Assembly: GCF_019890635.1 (NCBI RefSeq)
Contig: NZ_JAIOAB010000005.1
Span: forward strand, 163,534-227,533
Direction: 5' to 3'
Length of the DNA stretch: 64,000 nucleotides
From: Streptomyces sennicomposti
Lineage (GTDB): Bacteria > Actinomycetota > Actinomycetes > Streptomycetales > Streptomycetaceae
Shown: positions 37,582 through 46,387 of the stretch, in pieces
Position numbering within the stretch: the first letter of the stretch is position 1
How the letters are laid out: each line of letters begins with the position of its first letter
Position numbers and translations under genes: made by a program
The notes under the pieces: generated by a model
Database searches by the model: none
What the model saw: the letters and a program-made list of their open reading frames with translations, nothing else
Told to the model about the DNA's origin: nothing

Positions 37582-37839
37582 TCAGGCGGAGGCCTGACGG
37601 GCCCGGTTGCGGGCGGCGCGGCGCTTCATCGCGCGGCGCTCGTCCTCGCTGAGACCACCCCAGACGCCGGAGTCCTGACCGGACTCGAGCGCCCACTGCA
37701 GACACTGCTCGATCACCGGGCAGCGACGGCAGACGGCCTTGGCTTCCTCGATCTGCAGCAGCGCAGGACCGGTGTTGCCGATGGGGAAGAAGAGCTCGGG
37801 GTCTTCCTCGCGGCAAACGGCGTTGTGACGCCAGTCCAT
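37582..37839 (-). CDS. wblE: WhiB-family iron-sulfur protein WblE
   Basis: An 85-residue WhiB-like protein. Four cysteines (C9, C37, C40, C46) ligate a 4Fe-4S cluster, followed by the GVWGG turn (58-62) and a basic tail RRAMKRRAARNRARQ. It is the orthologue of mycobacterial WhiB1, a partner of the principal sigma factor. The ribosome binding site GGAGAGG precedes the ATG. The upstream region is unusually long and AT-rich for this genome, suggesting complex control. Confidence 0.92.
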   Translation of the reverse strand: MDWRHNAVCREEDPELFFPIGNTGPALLQIEEAKAVCRRCPVIEQCLQWALESGQDSGVWGGLSEDERRAMKRRAARNRARQASA

Positions 37840-38131
37840 GGCTGCTACCTCTCCTTGGTATTACGTGCAAGTTGCTTGTGAATGTGAACGCTTTCACGAA
37901 TCCCTCAACAAGTGAAGGGCCGACCGTCAGGTTGCCCTGGCGTGGTCCTGTGGTTTGAAGAGGGGTTCCGGTGATCTCTGGGGCCCGTGTGGTGGGCCGC
38001 CCCGATCGCCATGTAGAGACTCGCAAACCTCGGCGACGGATACAACCCCTTCCGGAAAGTTTTTTTTGATTCCTCGGTGTCGACTAGGTCACAGCCGTAC
38101 TTCCATGGGGTGGACCCTGGCCTAAACGTTC
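37840..38131 (-). promoter_or_regulatory. wblE upstream region
   Basis: This 290-base leader/promoter zone includes the near-palindrome GTGAACGCTTTCAC (37884-37897), resembling a LacI-type operator, and a run of eight T (38060-38067; A8 on the coding strand) preceded by TTCCGGAA. I cannot place the promoter with confidence. Confidence 0.4.
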
Positions 38132-38160
38132 GAGTGAAAGGACTTTCGGCCCTTCCACTC
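38132..38160 (-). terminator. Terminator of the lipid kinase gene
   Basis: GAGTGAAAGG and CCTTCCACTC pair with one mismatch around a 9-base loop, directly at the stop codon of the kinase gene. Confidence 0.55.
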
Positions 38161-39127
38161 ACACAATCACACGCAGTGCACGGCGTACGCCTGTGAACGT
38201 CACGCTCGTTCGCAGTCCCAGGTGGTCGCCGTCCATCTGGAGGGGGAGCGGCACCTTCGAATGCAAGGTGAAGCGGCTCAGATCATGCAGTGACAGAGCG
38301 TGCCGGCCCTGGGGTCCGCGTTCCGGGGACGAAGTGAGCAACTGCGTGCCATACCGGGCGACCGCGGCCGTCGAGAGGCGGCTCAGCCCGAGCACGTCGA
38401 GCCCCGTGTCGAACGAGGCCTTGGGCGACGTGTACATCGGGCGATTGCCGAGATACGTCCACGGCGAGGTGTTCGAGACTATGGCGACCACCAGATCGGT
38501 GGCCGGGTCCTCGCCGTCCCGCTCCAGGGTGATCGTGCCGTGCCGGCGGTTCGGTTCGCCGAGGAACTGGCGGACGACCTGTCGCACGTACAGCGCGTGC
38601 GTGGACTTCTTGCCGCGCTCGCGCTGCTGCTCGACCCGGCCGACCACGCCCGCGTCGAAACCGAGGCCGGCGTTGAAGGTGAACCAGCGCTCGGGCACGG
38701 CCGCGTCCTCGGTGCCCGGCGTCCCGGAGGCCAGACCCAGACCGACCGTGCGTTCGCTGCCCTCCCGCAGGCCGTCCAGGATCGCGCCGGTGGCCTCCAC
38801 CGCGTCGTTGGGCAGCCCCAGGGCGCGGGCGAAGACGTTGGTGGAACCGCCGGGCACCACGGCGAGGCGGGGGAGCCGCTCGGGGTCGGGGCCGCGGTGC
38901 AGCAGGCCGTTGACCACCTCGTTGACGGTGCCGTCGCCGCCGAGGGCGACCACCAGGTCGATCTCGCCGCTGTCCGCGGCCTGCCGGCCCAGGTCGCGCG
39001 CGTGGCCGCGGTACTCGGTGGTGACCGCCTCCAGCTTCATCTCGCTGGCGAGCGCGTGGATCAGGACGTCGCGCGTACGTGCGCTTGTGGTGGTTGCCGC
39101 CGGATTGACCACGAGAAGTGCACGCAT
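38159..39127 (-). CDS. Diacylglycerol/lipid kinase family protein
   Basis: A 322-residue protein of the DAGK/sphingosine kinase fold, using ATP to phosphorylate a lipid. Landmarks are the N-terminal LLVVNPAATTTSARTRD, the nucleotide loop VVALGGDGTVNEVVNGLL and GGSTNVFARALGLP. Actinobacterial relatives include DgkB and YegS-like kinases; the lipid is unknown. It lies upstream of wblE on the same strand, separated by a hairpin. Confidence 0.88.
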   Translation of the reverse strand: MRALLVVNPAATTTSARTRDVLIHALASEMKLEAVTTEYRGHARDLGRQAADSGEIDLVVALGGDGTVNEVVNGLLHRGPDPERLPRLAVVPGGSTNVFARALGLPNDAVEATGAILDGLREGSERTVGLGLASGTPGTEDAAVPERWFTFNAGLGFDAGVVGRVEQQRERGKKSTHALYVRQVVRQFLGEPNRRHGTITLERDGEDPATDLVVAIVSNTSPWTYLGNRPMYTSPKASFDTGLDVLGLSRLSTAAVARYGTQLLTSSPERGPQGRHALSLHDLSRFTLHSKVPLPLQMDGDHLGLRTSVTFTGVRRALRVIV

Positions 39128-39263
39128 GGATTGCAGGGTACCTACTGGTTAGTACTCCGCCCAGGCCGAGGTAGGGATCGGGTAAGACGAACCGGCGTGA
39201 GTCCGGACACGGCGGCGCGGCCCGCGCGGCCTGCGCCCGGGCCCCGAGGGCTACCCTTCAGGG

Positions 39264-39752
39264 GTGAGCAGTGAGCAGAAATCCGTTTCCGGCACCGTCG
39301 GCACCACGGACCCGGCGGACCCCGCCGGGCCGCGCCCGCGGCGGCTGACGTACGCGGCGGCGCTGTGCGGGCTGGAGGCGCTCGCGCTGCTCGCCGGCGG
39401 CCTCTGGATGCTCGTCCTCGGCATCACGGGCGACGGCGACGACCGGCAGCAGGCCGTCACCGGCGGGATCACCGTGCTCGTGCTCGCGCTGCTGCCGCTG
39501 CTGGCCGCCCGCGGGCTGCTGCTGCGGCGCGGCTGGAGCCGCGGACCGGCCGTCATCACCCAGATCATGGCGCTGCCCGTCGCCTACAACCTGCTCAAGG
39601 CGGACGGCATGGCCGTCCCCGCGGGCATCGCGCTCGCGGCGGTAGCGATCACCTCGCTGGTCCTGCTCGTCAACCCGGCGACGACCCTGGCCCTCGGCAT
39701 CAAGGGCCCGGGCCGCACGCAGGAGAGCGAGAGCGACCAGCGCCGCCGCTAG
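39264..39752 (+). CDS. Four-helix integral membrane protein, unknown
   Basis: 162 residues with four hydrophobic helices at about 30-52, 64-85, 95-110 and 116-138 and a short basic tail. I do not recognise a named family. TACCCT at 39252-39257 lies seven bases before the GTG start and there is no ribosome binding site, so leaderless expression is likely. It is divergent from the lipid kinase gene. Confidence 0.72.
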   Translation: MSSEQKSVSGTVGTTDPADPAGPRPRRLTYAAALCGLEALALLAGGLWMLVLGITGDGDDRQQAVTGGITVLVLALLPLLAARGLLLRRGWSRGPAVITQIMALPVAYNLLKADGMAVPAGIALAAVAITSLVLLVNPATTLALGIKGPGRTQESESDQRRR

Positions 39753-39790
39753 CGACCGGCGTCACAGCCCCGGACGGCGCCCCCGCGAGG

Positions 39791-39846
39791 GCGGCCCGGA
39801 AGACCGTGTCTCCGTAGGGGCAGCCCGGAAGACCGTGTCTGCGTAG
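39791..39846 (+). repeat. 28-base tandem duplication
   Basis: GCGGCCCGGAAGACCGTGTC-TCCGTAGG (39791-39818) is followed by a near-identical copy (39819-39846). No gene is affected. Confidence 0.75.
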
Positions 39847-39928
39847 GAGCGGCCCCGGGCGCGGCGCGGCCCCGCGCGGGCGGCGCGCCCCGGCCGTCAG
39901 TGGCCGTGAGGCCGATTCCGCCGCGGTG

Positions 39929-41119
39929 TCACTCCTCCACCAGCAGCTTGTCCCGCAGCTGGGCCAGGGTGCGGGCCAGCAGCCGGGAGACGTGCATCTG
40001 CGAGATGCCGACCTCCTGCGCGATCTGCGACTGGGTCATGTTGCCGAAGAACCGCAGCAGCAGGATCCGCTTCTCGCGCGGCGGGAGGTCCTCCAGCAGC
40101 GGCTTGAGCGACTCGCGGTACTCCACCCCCTCCAGCGCCTCGTCCTCCGCGCCGAGGGTGTCCGCGACCGCCGGGGACTCGTCGTCCGTGTCGGGGACGT
40201 CCAGGGACAGCGTGGAGTAGGCGTTGGCCGACTCCAGGCCCTCCAGGACCTCCTCCTCGGAGATGGCGAGCTTCTCCGCCAGCTCGTGCACCGTGGGGGA
40301 GCGGCCGTGCAGCTGGGACAGCTCGGCGGTCGCCGTGGTGAGCGCCAGCCGCAGTTCCTGGAGCCGGCGCGGCACCCGCACCGCCCAGCCCTTGTCCCGG
40401 AAGTGCCGCTTGATCTCGCCGACGACCGTCGGGGTCGCATACGTGGAGAACTCCACGCCGCGGTCCGGGTCGAAGCGGTCGACCGACTTGATCAGGCCGA
40501 TGGTGGCGACCTGGGTGAGGTCGTCCAGCGGCTCCCCGCGGTTGCGGAAGCGGCGCGCGAGATGCTCGACGAGCGGCAGGTGCATCCGGACCAGCTGGTT
40601 GCGCAGCTCGGCGTACTGCGGGCTGCCCTCCTTCAGAGCGCGCAGCTCCACGAACATCGCGCGTGCGCCACTGCGGTCGTGCCCGTCGTGGTGCGTGCCG
40701 TGCACGCTGGGCACGCTCGGTGTGCCGTCCTCGGAGTTCCGCTCGTGCTCGCTCATCGTCCCGCCCGTCGCCCTTCCCCGAGCCCTCGCCTCCTCCCCCG
40801 CCTTCGGCGTGGCGTGGGTGGCGGGACCCCTCCGGCCTGCGGAGGCCCCGCCGCGCACCGGCGGCGGCGCGCCCCGTACGGCGTCGTCCGGACGCTCGCC
40901 CGCGGCAGCGGTGCCCGCGGCCTCGTCGTCCGGGTGCGGCCTGGCCTGCTCGGGGATGCCGTCGATGCCCGCGGCCGGCCGCGCGCTCCCCGCCGGACCG
41001 CCCGGACCGTCTCCGGCCGGGGTCCCGGCCCCGTCCGCGCGGGGCGGCGACCCGCCCTCGGCCGGCAGTTCCCGTGTGCCGCGCTCTTCGTCCCGCACCG
41101 GCCCGTCCCCGTTCCTCAC
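39929..41119 (-). CDS. sigH: SigB/SigF-type sigma factor SigH
   Basis: Catalytic part: region 2 (LDDLTQVATIGLIKSVDRFDPDRGVEFSTYA), region 3 and region 4 (PPREKRILLLRFFGNMTQSQIAQEVGISQMHVSRLL). The GTG at 41119 overlaps the anti-sigma stop (GTGA) and gives 396 residues with a 120-residue disordered N-terminus; an internal ATG at 40756 gives 275. S. coelicolor SigH is known to exist as several forms from different starts and processing. It serves osmotic stress and septation control. Confidence 0.9.
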   Translation of the reverse strand: MRNGDGPVRDEERGTRELPAEGGSPPRADGAGTPAGDGPGGPAGSARPAAGIDGIPEQARPHPDDEAAGTAAAGERPDDAVRGAPPPVRGGASAGRRGPATHATPKAGEEARARGRATGGTMSEHERNSEDGTPSVPSVHGTHHDGHDRSGARAMFVELRALKEGSPQYAELRNQLVRMHLPLVEHLARRFRNRGEPLDDLTQVATIGLIKSVDRFDPDRGVEFSTYATPTVVGEIKRHFRDKGWAVRVPRRLQELRLALTTATAELSQLHGRSPTVHELAEKLAISEEEVLEGLESANAYSTLSLDVPDTDDESPAVADTLGAEDEALEGVEYRESLKPLLEDLPPREKRILLLRFFGNMTQSQIAQEVGISQMHVSRLLARTLAQLRDKLLVEE

Positions 41120-41532
41120 GCCGGCCCGGGTCCCGCGCCGCGCTGTTTGTAGAGGCTGATCGAAACGGTCTTGTCCTCGTCCACCGCGGAGGAGACCTTG
41201 CCCGCGAGCGCGGACAGGACGGTCCAGGCGAAGGTGTCCCGCGAGGGCGCGTGGCCGTCCGTGGTGGGGGCCGAGACGGTGACCTCCAGCGAGTCGTCGA
41301 CCAGCCGGAAGACGCAGCTGAGCACCGAGCCGGGCACGGCCTGCTGGAGCAGGATCGCGCAGGCCTCGTCCACCGCGATGCGCAGGTCCTCGATCTCGTC
41401 CAGGGTGAAGTCCAAACGGGCCGCGAGGCCGGCCGTGGCCGTCCGCAGCACCGACAGGTAGGCACCCGCAGCCGGCAGCCGGACCTCCACGAAGTCCTGG
41501 TTCGCCGCGGGCTCGCCTGCGATCTGGGACAC
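41116..41532 (-). CDS. RsbW-like anti-sigma factor of SigH
   Basis: 138 residues with a GHKL-type ATP-binding fold: FVEVRLPAAGAYLSVLRTATAGLA and IEDLRIAVDEACAILL (N-box region with Asp/Glu). The later glycine-rich box is weak. It sits immediately before sigH, as the anti-sigma factor PrsH/UshX does in S. coelicolor, where the BldG anti-anti-sigma factor relieves it. GTG 41532 is preferred because GGAGG lies five bases ahead; a longer frame reaches 41589. Confidence 0.87.
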   Translation of the reverse strand: MSQIAGEPAANQDFVEVRLPAAGAYLSVLRTATAGLAARLDFTLDEIEDLRIAVDEACAILLQQAVPGSVLSCVFRLVDDSLEVTVSAPTTDGHAPSRDTFAWTVLSALAGKVSSAVDEDKTVSISLYKQRGAGPGPA

Positions 41533-41781
41533 CCTCACCTCCAAGGTGGTACAAGCATTTACGGGGCCGAGGGTCGCCCCCCGGGTCACGCGACGCGTGG
41601 TTCAGCGGTGACGCTACCGCGCTCTCGACATTACTGTCCCTGGGACCCCAACCCCTGCTGTCACTCATAGTAAACGCACGGATACGCTCCGTGTCTAGGG
41701 GTTCGGCGGGCTCAAATGGGAACAGCGCGCGCCGGATTGACGTACCCAGACGTCAGACCCCCGAACCGTCCGGAACCCCGG

Positions 41782-42042
41782 TCACACGAGTACGTGGTCC
41801 ACGAAGCACCAGCGCCAGTCCTCGCCGGGCTCGAAGGTCCGCATCACCGGGTGCCCGGTGTCCTTGTGGTGCTTGGTGGCGTGCTGGTTCGGCGAGGAGT
41901 CGCAGCAGCCCACGTGGCCGCAGGTCAGGCACAGCCGGAGCTGGACCGGGTGCGTGCCCTCGGCCAGGCACTCCAGGCACGTCTCGCTGCGGGGGTCGGG
42001 CTCCGGGTTCGGCAGCGCGCCGGTGTGCGTGCACTGTTTCAT
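41782..42042 (-). CDS. UBP-type zinc-finger protein
   Basis: 86 residues with the Cys/His pattern of ubiquitin-hydrolase zinc fingers: C-LECLAEG, LRLCLTCGHVGCCDSS, then HATKHHKDTGHPVMRTFEPGE and WCFVDH. Bacterial stand-alone versions are common in actinobacteria near Na+/H+ antiporters, but their role is unknown. It is divergent from the antiporter gene with 81 bases between the starts. Confidence 0.87.
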   Translation of the reverse strand: MKQCTHTGALPNPEPDPRSETCLECLAEGTHPVQLRLCLTCGHVGCCDSSPNQHATKHHKDTGHPVMRTFEPGEDWRWCFVDHVLV

Positions 42043-42123
42043 GATTGCCAGATTACGACTTCCGCACCCGCGACCACGTGGAACGAGCGGACGGGACGAG
42101 ACGACGATGGGCGGGCGAGGACG

Positions 42124-43719
42124 ATGGACGTGATGCCGCTGCTGTTGCTGGTGGCGGGCAGCGCCGCGGTGGCCGGGGCCGCCCGGCGCACCCCGGTGCC
42201 GGCGCCGCTGCTGCTGGTCGCCGCCGGACTGGCGGTCTCCTACGTCCCCGGGGTGCCCGACTACGCCCTCGACCCCGAGGTGGTCCTGCCGCTGCTGCTG
42301 CCCCCGCTGCTGTACACGTCGGCCATCGACAGCTCCTACCTGGACCTGCGCGCGCAGGTGCGGCCCGTGGCGCTGCTCTCGGTCGGCTACGTGCTCTTCG
42401 CGACCTTCGTGGTCGGCTGGGCCGCCTATCTGATCGTGCCGGACCTGCCGCTGACGGCCGCCCTGGTGCTGGGCGCCGTGGTGGCGCCGCCGGACGCGGT
42501 CGCGGCGACGGCGGTGGCCCGCCGGGTCGGGCTGCCCTCCCGGATCACCACGATCCTCCAGGGCGAGTCCCTGCTCAACGACGCCACCGCGATCACCGCC
42601 TACAAGGTCGCCCTGGCCGCGGCGGTCGGCGAGGGCGCGACCTGGGCCGGGGGAGTGGAGGAGTTCCTGGTCGCGGCGGTCGGCGGCGTCGGCGTCGGCC
42701 TGGTGCTGATGGCCCCCCTGCACTGGCTGCGCACCCATCTGAAGGAAGCGCTGCTGCAGAACAGCCTCTCCCTGCTGATCCCGTTCGTCGCCTACGGCGT
42801 CGCCGAACAGGTGCACGCCTCCGGCGTCCTCGCGGTCGTCACCGTCGCCCTCTACCTCGGGCACCGCGCGTGGGAGGTGGACTTCGCCACCCGCCTCCAG
42901 GAGGAGGCCGTGTGGAAGATGGTCGCCTTCGTCCTGGAGTCGGCGGTCTTCGCCCTCATCGGCCTCCAGCTGCCGGTCGTCGTCCGCGGCCTCGACACGT
43001 ACTCCGGCGCCGACGCCGTCCTGTACGCGGTCGTCCTCTTCCTGGTGGTCGTCGCGGCCCGGTTCGTCTGGGTGTACCCGGCGACGTTCCTGCCCCGGCT
43101 GCTGTCCCGGCGGGTGCGCGAGCGGGAGGAGAACCCCACCTGGAGGGGCGCGATGGTCACCGGGTGGGCCGGCATGCGGGGCGTGGTGTCGCTGGCCATC
43201 GCCTTCTCCATCCCGGTCACGGTGCACGGCGGCGGCCCCTTCCCGCAGCGCAACCTGCTGCTCTTCCTGACCTTCACCACCGTCATCGGCACCCTCGTCG
43301 TCCAGGGCCTGACCCTGCCCCCGCTGATCCGCCTGCTGAAGTTCCCCGGCCGCGACGCGCGGGCCGCCACCCTCGCCGAGGCGAACGCCCAGGCACAGGC
43401 CTCCCTGGCCGCCGAGCAGCGCCTGGAGGAACTGCTCGCCGACGAGCGCAACACCCTGCCCCCGCCGCTGGCCGAACGCCTCCGCGCGGTCCTGGAGCGC
43501 CGCCGCAACGCCGTCTGGGAACGCCTCGGCCAGACCAACCCGGTCACCGGGGAATCGGTCGACGACACCTACCGCCGCCTGTCCCGGGACATGATCGGCG
43601 CCGAACGGGAGGTGTTCGTACGGTTGCGCGACGGCCGCTACATCGACGACGAGATGCTGCGCACCCTGCTGCGCCGCCTGGACCTGGAGGAGGCGGCGGT
43701 CTACCGGGAGACGGCGTAG
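42124..43719 (+). CDS. Na+/H+ antiporter, CPA1 (NhaP-like)
   Basis: 531 residues with about 12 helices. The ion-binding motifs are GAVVAPPDAVAATAVARR and GESLLNDATAI in helices 5-6, typical of CPA1 exchangers, with the conserved GWAGMRGVVSLAIAFSIP later. The C-terminal 120 residues are a cytoplasmic helical regulatory tail. It exchanges Na+ (or K+) for protons across the cell membrane. It converges with the desulfhydrase gene, with 13 bases between the stops. Confidence 0.9.
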   Translation: MDVMPLLLLVAGSAAVAGAARRTPVPAPLLLVAAGLAVSYVPGVPDYALDPEVVLPLLLPPLLYTSAIDSSYLDLRAQVRPVALLSVGYVLFATFVVGWAAYLIVPDLPLTAALVLGAVVAPPDAVAATAVARRVGLPSRITTILQGESLLNDATAITAYKVALAAAVGEGATWAGGVEEFLVAAVGGVGVGLVLMAPLHWLRTHLKEALLQNSLSLLIPFVAYGVAEQVHASGVLAVVTVALYLGHRAWEVDFATRLQEEAVWKMVAFVLESAVFALIGLQLPVVVRGLDTYSGADAVLYAVVLFLVVVAARFVWVYPATFLPRLLSRRVREREENPTWRGAMVTGWAGMRGVVSLAIAFSIPVTVHGGGPFPQRNLLLFLTFTTVIGTLVVQGLTLPPLIRLLKFPGRDARAATLAEANAQAQASLAAEQRLEELLADERNTLPPPLAERLRAVLERRRNAVWERLGQTNPVTGESVDDTYRRLSRDMIGAEREVFVRLRDGRYIDDEMLRTLLRRLDLEEAAVYRETA

Positions 43720-43732
43720 GGGTGTCTCCGCC

Positions 43733-44650
43733 TCAGGGCTGGTCCGGGAAGGGACGGCCCGTGACGACCGCCGCGATCGTCGTCCCGCGCGGGAAGGCGT
43801 CCTCGGCCGCCAGCGCGACCAGCGCGTACAGCAGCTTGGCGACGTAGAGGCGTTCGACCGGGACGCCGTGGCGGGCGGAGAAGTCCGCGGCGAAGGACTC
43901 CAGCTCGGGCGTGGTGCGGGCGTACCCGCCGCAGTGGAACCGCTCGTCCAGCGACCACGTGCCCCGACGCGCGCCGAAGGCCTCCTGCTGCAGGGCCTGT
44001 ATCTCCGCGCCCAGGAAGCCGCCCTTGAGGACCGGTATGCCGAGGGCGCGCCGGCCCGGCGGCAGACCGGCGGCCAGACCGGCCAGGGTGCCCCCGGTTC
44101 CGCAGGCCACGGCCGCCACGTCGGCGTGCGCGCCGAGTTCCGCGCCGAGGGCCCGGCAGCCGCGCACCGCGAGCGCGTTGCTGCCGCCCTCCGGCACGAC
44201 ATGGGCGTCCCGCACGCCGACCGCCTCCAGCAGCGCCGCCAGCGTCTCCGGCTCGGCCTTGCGGCGGTACATCGAGCGCTCCACGAAGTGCAGCCGCATC
44301 CCGTCGGCCGCGCACCGGGCCAGGGACGGGTTGAGCGGACGGCCGGCCAGCTCGTGTCCGCGCACCACGCCGACGGTGGGCAGCCCGAGCAGCCGGCCCG
44401 CGGCGGCGGTGGCGCGCAGATGGTTGGAGTACGCGCCGCCGAAGGTGACGACCGTCCGGCCGGCCGCGGCCGCCAGATTGGGGGCGAGCTTGCGCCACTT
44501 GTTGCCGACCAGCTCCGGGTGGATCAGATCGTCCCGCTTGAGCAGCAGCCGCAGCCCGCGCCGGGTGAAGCGGTCGTCGGCCAGCTCCTGCAGCGGCGAC
44601 GGCAGCCGGGGGGACAGTGCGGCGGGGCCGGGGGCGGTGGTGCTGGTCAC
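43733..44650 (-). CDS. PLP-dependent D-cysteine desulfhydrase / ACC deaminase homologue
   Basis: 305 residues of fold-type II PLP enzyme. The Schiff-base lysine is in LVGNKWRKLAPNL, followed by TFGGAYSNHLRATAAAGR and the phosphate loop ACGTGGTLAGLAAGLP. Family members release ammonia from 1-aminocyclopropane-1-carboxylate or degrade D-cysteine; the residues that separate these activities cannot be judged securely here. GTG 44650 (MTSTTAPG) is the chosen start; a longer frame to 44842 would overlap the encapsulin promoter region. Confidence 0.82.
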   Translation of the reverse strand: MTSTTAPGPAALSPRLPSPLQELADDRFTRRGLRLLLKRDDLIHPELVGNKWRKLAPNLAAAAGRTVVTFGGAYSNHLRATAAAGRLLGLPTVGVVRGHELAGRPLNPSLARCAADGMRLHFVERSMYRRKAEPETLAALLEAVGVRDAHVVPEGGSNALAVRGCRALGAELGAHADVAAVACGTGGTLAGLAAGLPPGRRALGIPVLKGGFLGAEIQALQQEAFGARRGTWSLDERFHCGGYARTTPELESFAADFSARHGVPVERLYVAKLLYALVALAAEDAFPRGTTIAAVVTGRPFPDQP

Positions 44651-44764
44651 CGGGCCATTGTCCCGGAGCGGGCCGGGGAGCGCACGGGGCGGCGCAACGG
44701 CGCAGGGGCCGGCCCGGACCACCGCCTTTGCCCGGCCCGGCGGTGATCCATTCCCGCTCTTTCG

Positions 44765-44786
44765 TGTAATAGCACCGACACGGTGC
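44765..44786 (+). promoter_or_regulatory. Candidate promoter/operator of the encapsulin operon
   Basis: TGTAAT (44765-44770) could be a -10. It is followed at once by the perfect palindrome GCACCG-ACA-CGGTGC (44772-44786), well placed to act as an operator about 75 bases before the shell gene. Confidence 0.45.
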
Positions 44787-44862
44787 GTGATGGAAGGCTG
44801 GTGCGTGCAAGTCGATGCGGGCGCCGATCGAGCGCCTGGCATGATCGGGAGGGCAATTCTCT

Positions 44863-46269
44863 ATGTCGGTAGGCGAAGAGGTCCGTGCGGAGCAGGGCCG
44901 GCCGCAGCAGAGCCTCGGCACGGCGGCCGCGCGGAACCTGGCCACCACCACCAAGTCCGTACCCCAGATGCAGGAGATCAGCTCGCGCTGGCTGTTGCGC
45001 ATGCTGCCCTGGGTCGATGTGCAGGGCGGTACCTACCGGGTGAACCGGCGGCTCACCTACGCCGTCGGCGACGGCAGGATCACCTTCGTCAAGACGGGCG
45101 ACCGGGTCGAGGTGATCCCCGCCGAACTCGGCGAACTGCCCGCGCTGCGGGGGTACGAGGACGACGACGTGCTCTCCGAACTCGCCTCGCGCTGCCGGCA
45201 GCGCGAGATCGGCGCCGGCCAGGTGATCGCCTCGTTCGGCAACCAGCTGGAGGAGGTCTACCTCCTCGTCCACGGCCGCGCCGAGAAGGTCGGCACCGGC
45301 CCCTACGGCGACGACCAGGTCCTCGGCATCCTCGCCGACGGCGCCTACTTCGGCGAGCACGCGCTCCTGGACTCCGACGCCATCTGGGAGTACACGGTCC
45401 GCGCGGACACCACCTGCACCGTCCTCGTCCTGTCCCGGCACGACTTCGAGCAAGTCTCCGAGCGCGCCGCCTCGCTGCGCGACCACCTCAGGCGGCTGCG
45501 CTCGATCCCCGGCCAGCGCACCAACAAGTACGGCGAGAAGGAGGTCGACCTCGCCGCGGGCCACAGCGGCGAGCCGGACATCCCGCACACCTTCGTCGAC
45601 TACGAGGCCCGGCCCCGCGAGTACGAACTGAGCATCGCCCAGACCGTGCTGCGCATCCACACCCGCGTGGCCGACCTCTACAACCAGCCGATGAACCAGA
45701 CCGAGCAGCAGCTCCGGCTGACCGTCGAGGCGCTGAAGGAGCGCCAGGAGCACGAGCTGATCAACAACCGTGACTTCGGCCTGCTCCACAACTGCGAGTA
45801 CGACCAGCGGATCCAGCCGCACGACGGCGTGCCGAGCCCCGACGACATGGACGAGCTGCTCAGCCGGCGCCGCGGCACCAAGCTCTTCCTCGCCCACCCG
45901 CGCGCCATCGCCGCGTTCGGCCGCGAGCTGAACAAGCGGGGCCTGGTGCCCGAGACCATCGACATGGGCGGCAACCGCATCCCCACCTGGCGCGGGGTGC
46001 CGATCTTCCCGTCCAACAAGATCCCGGTCACCGAGGCCCGGACCAGTTCCATCATCGCCATGCGTCTGGGCGAGGAGGACCAGGGCGTCATCGGACTGCG
46101 CGCCCAGGGCATTCCGGACGAGATCGAGCCGAGCCTGTCCGTGCGGTTCATGGGCATCAACGAGCAGGCAATCATCAAGTACCTGGTGACCTCGTACTTC
46201 TCGGCCGCCGTGCTGGTCCCGGACGCGCTGGGCGTCCTGGAGAACATCGAGGTCGGCCGTTGGCGCTGA
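44863..46269 (+). CDS. Family 2B encapsulin shell protein (CNB-domain type, EshA-like)
   Basis: 468 residues. Residues 1-90 and 206-468 carry the HK97-like shell fold; recognisable parts are [39 protein letters not shown] and [26 protein letters not shown] cyclic-nucleotide-binding-like domain is inserted at about 91-205, with FGEHALL at 163-169 in the phosphate-binding cassette. Family 2B encapsulins self-assemble into protein nanocompartments; EshA of S. griseus is a relative linked to growth and antibiotic production. GGGAGG precedes the ATG. The polyprenyl transferase that follows is the expected cargo. Confidence 0.92.
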   Translation: MSVGEEVRAEQGRPQQSLGTAAARNLATTTKSVPQMQEISSRWLLRMLPWVDVQGGTYRVNRRLTYAVGDGRITFVKTGDRVEVIPAELGELPALRGYEDDDVLSELASRCRQREIGAGQVIASFGNQLEEVYLLVHGRAEKVGTGPYGDDQVLGILADGAYFGEHALLDSDAIWEYTVRADTTCTVLVLSRHDFEQVSERAASLRDHLRRLRSIPGQRTNKYGEKEVDLAAGHSGEPDIPHTFVDYEARPREYELSIAQTVLRIHTRVADLYNQPMNQTEQQLRLTVEALKERQEHELINNRDFGLLHNCEYDQRIQPHDGVPSPDDMDELLSRRRGTKLFLAHPRAIAAFGRELNKRGLVPETIDMGGNRIPTWRGVPIFPSNKIPVTEARTSSIIAMRLGEEDQGVIGLRAQGIPDEIEPSLSVRFMGINEQAIIKYLVTSYFSAAVLVPDALGVLENIEVGRWR

Positions 46270-46387
46270 CGCTCCCCGCCCGCCCGCGGTGTCCCCGCCC
46301 GCCGCTCCGGGTAGGACACCACGGGGGCAGGGACCCGGTACCGGCAGCGCAGCCACCAGTGTTCGCGGACTCTCCGAGGGGGAGCGG

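Noticed and set aside
38044..38073. Sigma-R-type promoter upstream of wblE
   Set aside because: GGAAT and GTT are present on the minus strand, but the spacer is 22 bases rather than 18-19.
41782..44202. An 806-residue frame ending in the UBP zinc-finger
   Set aside because: The upstream part is antisense to the antiporter gene; only the last 86 residues form a real protein.
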